Assembly: GCA_900766795.1 (NCBI GenBank)
Contig: CAAFWX010000091.1
Location: 1 to 10,955 of the forward strand
Source of the DNA: Oscillospiraceae bacterium
GTDB taxonomy: Bacteria; Bacillota_A; Clostridia; Oscillospirales; Ruminococcaceae
DNA length: 10,955 bases
Reading direction: 5' to 3'
Below are positions 1-5,199 of the stretch, in pieces. The notes beneath the pieces are model-generated. The model saw only the letters and a list, made by a program, of their open reading frames with translations, made no database searches and was not told the origin of the DNA. Position 1 is the stretch's first letter. Every line of letters starts with the position of its first letter. Both the position numbers and the translations under genes were made by a program.

Positions 1-250
1 AGCAATTCGGAGAGCGTGCTTACCCTCGCGCAGCGTTACCTTTCCGAGCAAAACTACAAGCAGGCAGTAATTGAGTTTCAGAAGATACTGGAAATCGACC
101 CGCTGAACGCAGAAGCGTATCTCGGACTTGCGGAAGCCTACCTCGGCTTAGGCGACACCGAAAGCGCAATCAACGTGCTTCGCGAGGGCTATGAAGCCAC
201 CGGTGACGAGAGTTTGCTTGCAAGGCTGAATCAGCTTACCGGGGATAACG
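1..250 (+). repeat. Constant TPR-module DNA repeat, copy A
   Basis: The first 250 bases match 2265-2514 at 238 of 250 positions, and bases 1-158 match 1138-1295 at 154 of 158 (counted by eye, no gaps). The identity covers the end of the anchor region and both TPRs. It fades in the linker, which marks it as a recently copied or homogenised module. Confidence 0.9.
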
Positions 251-1029
251 ATACTTCCGCCGAAAATTCCAACCCACCAGAAAACACACCCTCGGAATCC
301 TCTGATGGCAGCCAATCCACCTCTGAACAAGCGCCCGTCGCAAACGCAAGCGCGCAGGAAATTGCCGATATGCTAGGCATATATTTTGCGGGAGAAGGCG
401 CGCTTGATACGGAAATGCTGTTATCGGTTCAGGAGTTGTTTTACAATTATCATTATAATGAAAGCATAATGGTGGTGGCTTTGAAAGACTTGTCAGGCGA
501 ATCGGCAGTTTTCAGTTATCCTTGTGAGAGAACAGGCGAAACAACTGCTCTCGATGTAAGCTATGTCAGGTATATGAGAAACCTAATAAGCTTTGACACA
601 CAAGATTCATACAGTTTTTGCTGTGATGATTTATCTGTTTTTGAAGGCACTCCCAACATTGATGTGATTCAAACGACGACAGCTTATATATCTGACCTTT
701 CACCGCTTGCCAATGCAAAGAATCTGAAAGTATTAAATCTGTCGTGGATGAATTATAACGAAACGATAGAAGTTGATATTTCCGCACTTTCCGAATTGAA
801 GCAGCTTGAATGGCTGGGACTTCAAGGCATTGGTGTGAGCATAGACAATCTTTCTGCTCTGGAAAACCTTAATTTAAAAACCTTGTCATTGGCAAGTGGG
901 GTGCAGGATTATTCAGCGATAGAGAGCATGGATAGTCTTAGGGCTCTTTATTTGCAGCCCCAATGCCCGGAGGAAACCGTTGCGGCGCTGAGAGCCGCGC
1001 TTCCCGATTGTGAAATAACTGTATATTAA
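1..1029 (+). CDS. TPR plus LRR-like surface protein, 5' end cut by the window (gene 1)
   Basis: The frame is open from the first base and ends at TAA 1027-1029, giving 342 visible residues. The N-terminal anchor must lie upstream: base 1 aligns with codon 33 of the next gene, so the GTG at 16 is internal and not a start. Two TPR units cover about the first 75 residues (ALxxAxxxL pattern, IDPLNAEAYLGLAEAYL). A low-complexity acidic/Ser/Asn/Pro linker follows, then about 230 residues ending in degenerate leucine-rich repeats with motifs such as ISDLSPLANAKNLKVLNLS. The C-terminus (CPEETVAALRAALPDCEIT) is shared with gene 3. By analogy with its paralogs it is probably secreted or anchored outside the membrane and binds a protein or glycan. 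The ligand is unknown. It is first in the visible part of an operon, with gene 2 starting 12 bases after it. Confidence 0.85.
   Translation, partial: SNSESVLTLAQRYLSEQNYKQAVIEFQKILEIDPLNAEAYLGLAEAYLGLGDTESAINVLREGYEATGDESLLARLNQLTGDNDTSAENSNPPENTPSESSDGSQSTSEQAPVANASAQEIADMLGIYFAGEGALDTEMLLSVQELFYNYHYNESIMVVALKDLSGESAVFSYPCERTGETTALDVSYVRYMRNLISFDTQDSYSFCCDDLSVFEGTPNIDVIQTTTAYISDLSPLANAKNLKVLNLSWMNYNETIEVDISALSELKQLEWLGLQGIGVSIDNLSALENLNLKTLSLASGVQDYSAIESMDSLRALYLQPQCPEETVAALRAALPDCEITVY
964..1016 (+). repeat. Shared 3' coding tail of genes 1 and 3 (first copy)
   Basis: These 53 bases match 3207-3259 at 51 positions and encode the common C-terminal peptide beginning CPEETVAALRAALPDCEI. The sequences upstream of each copy are strongly diverged, so the tail is a conserved end block on a variable domain. 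Confidence 0.85.
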
Positions 1030-1041
1030 GGAGTATAACTA

Positions 1042-2127
1042 ATGATATCAACAAAGCGCAACATAATCATCATAGCCGCAGCCGCAATAATCCTCGCAGG
1101 AGGTGCGACAGTGTTCGCGGTAACACAGAGTGCCAAGAGCAATTCGGAGAGCGTGCTTACCCTCGCGCAGCGTTACCTTTCCGAGCAAAACTACAAGCAG
1201 GCGGTAATCGAGTTTCAGAAGATACTCGAAATCGACCCGCTGAACGCAGAAGCGTACCTCGGACTTGCGGAAGCCTACCTCGGCTTAGGCGACACGGCTA
1301 AGGCGCTCGAGGTGCTGCAACAGGGTCTGGAGCTCACAGGAGATTCCCGCCTGCAAGAGAAGCTTGACGAGCTTACGGCGACCGTCACCATCGCAGGCAC
1401 AGAGATTGCCATTGCAACGACCATGAGATTGCTGGTCATCGACATGGAGCAGTATGAGTCGGGAGATTGGAATGACGGCAGCATAAATGATTATGAAACC
1501 TTCTTTGACGCTGTTGTTCTTTTGGACGGCGAAGTATCCGCAGAGGATTTGAACGAAATTGCGAAGCTGAAAAATCTGAATTATCTGCATGTCGACTATG
1601 CGGGAGTTTCCGACGTTTCCTTTGTTTCGGGGCTCACATATCTGACTTCTCTGTCTTTGAGCAACAACAAAATCAGCGACATCACGCCGCTCAGCGGGCT
1701 TTCAAATCTGCAATCGCTGTTCTTACAGCACAACGCGGTCAGCGACCTCTCCCCGATTAGTGGGCTTGCCGATTTGAGAAGTCTGTGGGCGTTTGACAAC
1801 CAAATCAACGACATTTCATCGCTTGAAGGGCTAGCAAATCTGGCTTATCTGCATTTAGGTGTTAACCAAATCGGCGACATTTCGGCGCTTGCGGGACTAA
1901 CAAATCTGACTTCGTTGAATTTGGAGGATAACCAAATCAGCAACATTGCATCGCTTGCGGGGCTGACCAAATTGGAAAAACTGAGGTTGAATAAAAACCA
2001 AATCAGCGAAATCACGTTGCTTTCAGGGCTTAAGGATCTGGATAGGATGGATTTGTTTGACAACCCAATCAGCGAAGCCGACAAAGCATGGCTGCAAGAG
2101 CAGCTGCCCGAATGTGAGATTTATTAA
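1042..2127 (+). CDS. Membrane-anchored TPR + internalin/SDS22-like LRR protein (gene 2)
   Basis: The protein has 361 residues. ATG 1042 is preceded by AAGGAG at 1028-1033, which overlaps the stop of gene 1. Residues 1-6 are short and basic and residues 7-27 are a hydrophobic segment (IIIIAAAAIILAGG), acting as a signal anchor or uncleaved signal; VFA at 24-26 could be a signal-peptidase site. There is no lipobox Cys. Two TPRs occupy about residues 38-105, a small beta-rich cap about 113-178, and then eight 22-residue LRR units run from 181 to 356 with consensus LxxLxLxxNxIsDIsxLxGL. That period is the internalin/SDS22 class, normally a curved protein-binding surface. The predicted place is the outer face of the membrane or the wall. 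No LPXTG motif or second membrane helix is seen. Partner unknown; adhesion or sensing is an inference. Confidence 0.9.
   Translation: MISTKRNIIIIAAAAIILAGGATVFAVTQSAKSNSESVLTLAQRYLSEQNYKQAVIEFQKILEIDPLNAEAYLGLAEAYLGLGDTAKALEVLQQGLELTGDSRLQEKLDELTATVTIAGTEIAIATTMRLLVIDMEQYESGDWNDGSINDYETFFDAVVLLDGEVSAEDLNEIAKLKNLNYLHVDYAGVSDVSFVSGLTYLTSLSLSNNKISDITPLSGLSNLQSLFLQHNAVSDLSPISGLADLRSLWAFDNQINDISSLEGLANLAYLHLGVNQIGDISALAGLTNLTSLNLEDNQISNIASLAGLTKLEKLRLNKNQISEITLLSGLKDLDRMDLFDNPISEADKAWLQEQLPECEIY
1051..1295 (+). repeat. Constant anchor + TPR-module DNA repeat, copy B
   Basis: This stretch aligns without gaps to 2178-2422. In the 90-base anchor part there are only 6 differences. After 1295, inside the second TPR, similarity to copies A and C drops sharply, so the junction lies within a coding domain. 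Confidence 0.88.
1582..2109 (+). repeat. Eight 66-base LRR-coding tandem units in gene 2
   Basis: Eight in-frame 22-codon units, with repeated cores such as AACCAAATCAGC and GGGCTNNCAAATCTG. Every unit is exactly 66 bases, with no insertions. Units are diverged at the variable surface positions but keep the structural Leu, Ile and Asn codons. Confidence 0.85.
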
Positions 2128-2128
2128 T

Positions 2129-2134
2129 GGAGGA
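2129..2134 (+). promoter_or_regulatory. Ribosome binding site that fixes the gene 3 start
   Basis: GGAGGA lies seven bases before ATG 2142. The alternative ATG at 2127 has only A/T-rich sequence upstream with no ribosome site, so this element selects the shorter, 376-residue product. Confidence 0.75.
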
Positions 2135-2141
2135 TAAACAC

Positions 2142-3272
2142 ATGCCCGAAAACAACAAAAATCCCCGCAGCTTCGCAACGAAACGCAACATAATCATCAT
2201 AGCCGCAGCCGCAATAATCCTCGCAGGAGGTGCGACGGTGTTCGCGGTAACACACAACGCCAAGAGCAATTCGGAGAGCGTGCTTACCCTTGCGCAGCGT
2301 TATTTGTCCGAGCAAAACTACAAGCAGGCAGTAATTGAGTTTCAGAAGATACTCGAAATCGACCCGTTGAACGCGGAAGCGTATCTCGGACTTGCGGAAG
2401 CCTACCTCGGCTTAGGCGACACCGAAAGCGCAATCAACGCGCTTCGCGAGGGCTATGAAGCCACAGGTGACGAGAGTTTGCTTGCAAGGCTGAACGAGCT
2501 TACCGGGGAGAACGAGGAAACCGAACTCCCCGCACAGACGGAAGAAAAGCCCGCAGACCTGTTGGGGGAAGAACAGAATGCTTCTCAATCCTACAGTGGC
2601 TCGGAAATGCTGTCCAACGTGCTTAACAGTATTTTCGCGGCTGACGGAGAGTACGACCTTCAAAGGCTCAGTTCTGTTGAGGAGATTCATTTTACATATA
2701 ATTACTCCGAAAAATTCTTCACCGTAAATGTCACCTACCTTGACGGAGGCTCATATGAGTATAAATATGACTATGAATACGATTATGAGGCAGCTACTGT
2801 TCTTGACACTGAATGCCTGAACTACATGAGCAATGTTAGGTTTATTGATATTCGCGATGTCGTGCTGAATGACCTGTCGTTTGTAGAGAACACTCCGAAT
2901 CTGGTCGGTCTTCAAGTAACCCTTTACGGTGTTTCCGACCTTTCTCCGCTGCCTGCGGCTCCAAATCTGGCTTTTGTCAATCTGTTTTGGCATCATGGAA
3001 GTGAACAGGTTGACCTTGACATTTCTCCGCTTTCAGACCTGCCGCGTCTGAGTAATGTGTGGCTTCAAAACGGTTGTGTGACGGTAAGCGACCTTTCGCC
3101 GCTTACCCTGCTTCCCGAGCTAAGGTATCTTATACTTACAGTTAATGTTGATGACTATTCTGCACTGGAGGGCTTGAAGCTCAAAACTCTGACTTTGCCG
3201 TTATCTTGCCCGGAGGAAACCGTTGCCGCGCTGAGAGCCGCACTTCCCGATTGTGAAATCACCCTACAATAA
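2142..3272 (+). CDS. Membrane-anchored TPR + irregular LRR-like protein (gene 3)
   Basis: The protein has 376 residues from ATG 2142. An earlier in-frame ATG at 2127 overlaps the gene 2 stop (TAATG) but has no ribosome site, whereas 2142 has GGAGGA (2129-2134) seven bases ahead, so 2142 is preferred. A polar N-tail (1-15) precedes a hydrophobic anchor (16-37), two TPRs (about 48-115), an acidic linker (121-150), a Tyr/Asp-rich strand region (203-216) and LRR-like repeats from about 240 (DLSPLPAAPNLAFVNL, DISPLSDLPRLSNVWLQ). The C-terminus CPEETVAALRAALPDCEIT repeats that of gene 1. The first 250 bases after the anchor match gene 1 at 238 of 250 positions, yet the middle is strongly diverged. 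Probably an extracellular binding protein with a specificity different from gene 1. Confidence 0.88.
   Translation: MPENNKNPRSFATKRNIIIIAAAAIILAGGATVFAVTHNAKSNSESVLTLAQRYLSEQNYKQAVIEFQKILEIDPLNAEAYLGLAEAYLGLGDTESAINALREGYEATGDESLLARLNELTGENEETELPAQTEEKPADLLGEEQNASQSYSGSEMLSNVLNSIFAADGEYDLQRLSSVEEIHFTYNYSEKFFTVNVTYLDGGSYEYKYDYEYDYEAATVLDTECLNYMSNVRFIDIRDVVLNDLSFVENTPNLVGLQVTLYGVSDLSPLPAAPNLAFVNLFWHHGSEQVDLDISPLSDLPRLSNVWLQNGCVTVSDLSPLTLLPELRYLILTVNVDDYSALEGLKLKTLTLPLSCPEETVAALRAALPDCEITLQ
2178..2514 (+). repeat. Constant anchor + TPR-module DNA repeat, copy C
   Basis: The anchor half pairs with copy B (1051-1140) and the TPR half pairs with both copy A (1-250) and copy B. Beyond 1295 in copy B, copy C continues to match copy A only. 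It is therefore a mosaic link between the two. A fourth, more diverged copy lies at about 3868-4190 in gene 5. Confidence 0.88.
3207..3259 (+). repeat. Shared 3' coding tail of genes 1 and 3 (second copy)
   Basis: Second copy of the 53-base tail at 964-1016, with two mismatches. It ends just before the gene 3 stop. Confidence 0.85.
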
Positions 3273-3282
3273 GGAGATAGAG

Positions 3283-3855
3283 ATGTTCTGTGAAAAATGC
3301 GGCGCAGTCTTGCCGCAAAACGCAAAATTCTGCGGAGCCTGCGGCAGTGCGGTATTTCCAAAGGTGGATAACGCAACGGTGCTAATGAGCGCGCCGAGCG
3401 GTGTTGACAAAGAAACGGTGTTTATGAGCGCACAGAGCAGCACCGCAAAAGCGCCTGCTCCGACAATTGCTCCCACCGCAGCCAACCACCCTGCCGCTAT
3501 AATGCCGCAGCCAAAACGCGCCAAGAAAAAGAAAGGCGCGGTAGGGTTTGTGTTGGTTGGACTTTTGATTGCTGCGCTTGCGATTATGCTGATGAAGCAG
3601 GCTTTGTCGCAGAGCGACAACGGCTCGATGGAAGCGGCGCAGGGCTTCTATTCCCGCGGCGAATACGCTCAGGCGATTCAGGAATACGACAAGCTTTTAG
3701 TCAGCGACAAGACTTCTCCCGAGATTTATCTCGGAAAAGCACAAGCCCTGATTGTCATGGGCGACAAAGCCGCCGCAAAGGAGGTTTTGAACGAGGGCTT
3801 CCGCAGGACAGGCAGCGATGAAATCTGGCAGATGATTCAGTCGATGGAGGAATGA
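3283..3855 (+). CDS. Zinc-ribbon, single-pass membrane, TPR protein (gene 4)
   Basis: The protein has 190 residues. ATG 3283 lies six bases after AAGGAG (3271-3276); a GTG at 3253 in the same frame sits inside gene 3 and has no ribosome site. Residues 1-21 form a zinc ribbon with ligands Cys3, Cys6, Cys17 and Cys20 (CEKCG, CGACG). Residues 22-80 are a disordered Ala/Pro/Ser/Thr linker holding two copies of TV[LF]MSA (32-37, 45-50). A basic patch KRAKKKK (78-84) precedes a membrane helix (about 86-104), so the zinc ribbon should be inside and the C-terminus outside. Residues 114-174 form one to two TPRs (GEYAQAIQEYDKLLV). It is the only protein of the run with a sizeable cytoplasmic part and may connect the surface TPR proteins to the cell interior. 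Specific function unknown. Confidence 0.87.
   Translation: MFCEKCGAVLPQNAKFCGACGSAVFPKVDNATVLMSAPSGVDKETVFMSAQSSTAKAPAPTIAPTAANHPAAIMPQPKRAKKKKGAVGFVLVGLLIAALAIMLMKQALSQSDNGSMEAAQGFYSRGEYAQAIQEYDKLLVSDKTSPEIYLGKAQALIVMGDKAAAKEVLNEGFRRTGSDEIWQMIQSMEE
3376..3438 (+). repeat. Two 24-base direct repeats in the gene 4 linker
   Basis: Copies at 3376-3399 and 3415-3438 match at 20 of 24 bases with a 39-base (13-codon) period. They encode the two TV[LF]MSA peptides in the cytoplasmic linker of the zinc-ribbon protein. Confidence 0.75.
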
Positions 3856-3858
3856 TAT

Positions 3859-5010
3859 ATGACGTCAAAACGCAACATAATCATAATTGCAGCCGCCGCA
3901 GTGATTCTGGCGGGCGGCGCGGCGGCGGTTGTGCTGACAAACAACGCAAAAAGCACCTCGGAAAGCGTGCTCGCGTTGGCGCAGCGTTACCTTTCCGAGC
4001 AGAAATACGAGCAGGCGGTTATCGAGTACCAAAAGATACTGGACATTGACCCGATGAATACGGAAGCCTACCTCGGACTTGCGCAAGCATATCTTGGCAT
4101 GGGCGACACGGAGGGTGCAATTGCGGCATTGCGCAGGGGCTATGAAGTGACAGGGGACGAGGGCTTGCTTGCGAAGCTAAACAGCCTGCTGCCGCCCGAA
4201 GAAACGCAGGAATCCCCCGCCGAGGAGCCGCAGGAGGAAGTGCAGACAGAGGAAACTGCCGAGCAGACTACCGGCGGCGTTATCGGAGATGACGGAGTAA
4301 CGCCAATGTTTGCAATGTTGAGCATGAAATCTGTTCTTCCGGACGGAACAGAGGGAGGATACATCTATCCGAACGAGGACGGAACCATCACCAATATTCA
4401 TCCGCGAAGCGATGGCGGCATTCTTATGGAAACGATATGGGCAACAAACCGTTTTGGTCGCACCGACAGGCTTGTATCAAGGATTCGTTATAAATCTGAT
4501 GGCACAATATCGTTTATGTACAGATACAACGAGTACGGAGATAAGGTGGAGTATTCAAACAACCTTGGTGAAGTTACGCGGAGAACATATACCTATGATG
4601 AAAACGGTATCAAGCTTTCGGCTCTGGAAACGACAGAATACTCTGACGGCACAACCGAAACTACAGAAATAACCTACGAAACCACGCTTGATGAAAAGGG
4701 CAGGGCGACAAACATAAAAGAGTACCACAACGGCGCTCTGACTGCCGAGGATACTATTGAATATGACCCCTATACCGGAATAATTACAAGGTATTATTCA
4801 GAAGATTATGATTTTAATACCACAGAGGAAGATATTTTCAACAACAGGGGCGATATGCTTAGAATGACCTTTGTAGATAAAGAAAACAACCAAGTAATTG
4901 AATCAGAGTTCCGCTATACCTTTGACGAAAACGGAAACCCCATCACCGAAGAAATATATGAAAACGGCGAGCTGGTTGGTGTAAGTGAGTATGAATGGCA
5001 GGTTCTCTGA
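3859..5010 (+). CDS. Membrane-anchored TPR protein with YD-like repeat ectodomain (gene 5)
   Basis: The protein has 383 residues. ATG 3859 starts 3 bases after the gene 4 stop, with GGAGG at 3846-3850 inside the end of gene 4, so the two are translationally coupled. Residues 5-27 are the hydrophobic anchor and about 38-105 are two TPRs of the family's constant module, but at DNA level this copy is clearly more diverged than those of genes 1-3. A Glu/Gln/Pro-rich linker (112-138) leads to a C-terminal domain (about 150-383) with repeated strand-turn units such as YRYNEYGDKVEYSN, YTYDENG and FRYTFDENGNPITEE. These resemble YD/Rhs-type or antitoxin-like beta repeats rather than LRRs. There is no catalytic core or Rhs toxin cleavage motif. 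It is probably an extracellular binding or scaffold domain; the family name is tentative. Last gene of the + operon. Confidence 0.88.
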   Translation: MTSKRNIIIIAAAAVILAGGAAAVVLTNNAKSTSESVLALAQRYLSEQKYEQAVIEYQKILDIDPMNTEAYLGLAQAYLGMGDTEGAIAALRRGYEVTGDEGLLAKLNSLLPPEETQESPAEEPQEEVQTEETAEQTTGGVIGDDGVTPMFAMLSMKSVLPDGTEGGYIYPNEDGTITNIHPRSDGGILMETIWATNRFGRTDRLVSRIRYKSDGTISFMYRYNEYGDKVEYSNNLGEVTRRTYTYDENGIKLSALETTEYSDGTTETTEITYETTLDEKGRATNIKEYHNGALTAEDTIEYDPYTGIITRYYSEDYDFNTTEEDIFNNRGDMLRMTFVDKENNQVIESEFRYTFDENGNPITEEIYENGELVGVSEYEWQVL

Positions 5011-5122
5011 AAAACCAAACATAACGCAAACAGCGCCACAGGAACCTGCGGCGCTGTTCGCATGTATGCAACAACCCAAATAGAGAGGATGTCTGAATTA
5101 TCCGAAACCCATCGGATTTCAT
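5010..5122 (-). ncRNA. Candidate small RNA, about 113 nt, possibly LytTR-controlled
   Basis: It is bounded by the predicted start from the extended -10 at 5129-5134 and by the hairpin at 5058-5029 with T-rich sequence ending at 5010. The 5' part can form a short stem (ATCCGA/TCGGAT, 5117-5112 with 5105-5100, 6-base loop) and the middle is unstructured. No ribosome site with a credible short peptide was found: the ATG at 5122 sits at the predicted RNA start without a leader. Its last bases touch the stop codon of gene 5, so it could act in cis there, or in trans elsewhere. No known RNA family was recognised. Confidence 0.3.
5029..5058. terminator. Convergent-gap hairpin, terminator
   Basis: A perfect 9-bp stem AACAGCGCC/GGCGCTGTT (5029-5037 with 5050-5058) is extended inside by CAG/CTG across one mismatch, with loop GAAC. 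The gene 5 side has no T-run downstream (CGCATGTATGC). The minus-strand side is followed by moderately T-rich sequence ending in five T (5014-5010). It can end gene 5 transcripts poorly or by structure alone. It suits minus-strand transcripts better. Confidence 0.65.
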
Positions 5123-5128
5123 AATCCT

Positions 5129-5157
5129 ATTATATCACGCTTGTTGCACTTTGTGTA
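5129..5157 (-). promoter_or_regulatory. Minus-strand extended -10 promoter in the convergent gap
   Basis: Minus strand: TATAAT at 5134-5129 preceded by TGA, giving the extended -10 form TGnTATAAT. A weak -35, TACACA (4 of 6 matches), lies at 5157-5152 with 17-base spacing. A weak -35 beside upstream direct repeats is typical of activator-dependent promoters. Transcription would start near 5122 and run towards 5010, away from any minus-strand gene start in this gap. Confidence 0.45.
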
Positions 5158-5163
5158 TGATTT

Positions 5164-5197
5164 TGTCATAAAATGCGGTTTTGGTGACATGAAATGC
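5164..5197 (-). promoter_or_regulatory. Two direct repeats with 21-base period, candidate LytTR operator
   Basis: On the minus strand, GCATTTCATGTCA (5197-5185) and GCATTTTATGACA (5176-5164) match at 11 of 13 positions, and their starts are 21 bases apart. LytTR regulators such as AgrA and ComE bind paired 9-base half-sites separated by 12 bases, which is the same period. The half-sites GCATTTCAT and GCATTTTAT fit 7 of the 9 positions of the general LytTR pattern (one of these is unspecified). They lack the usual G at position 4. They sit directly upstream of a minus-strand -35 region and just after the ligase stop codon. The assignment is inference. Confidence 0.4.
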
Positions 5198-5199
5198 AA

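Noticed and set aside
16..18. GTG as start of gene 1
   Set aside because: Paralogs show that the frame continues upstream through the anchor; this Val is internal and has no ribosome site.
1042..1140. Lipoprotein signal peptide in the anchor segments
   Set aside because: No Cys follows the hydrophobic stretch in any of the three complete copies, so a lipobox is excluded; a signal anchor or ordinary signal peptide remains.
2127..2129. ATG overlapping the gene 2 stop as start of gene 3
   Set aside because: There is no ribosome site before it, while ATG 2142 has a strong one at proper distance.
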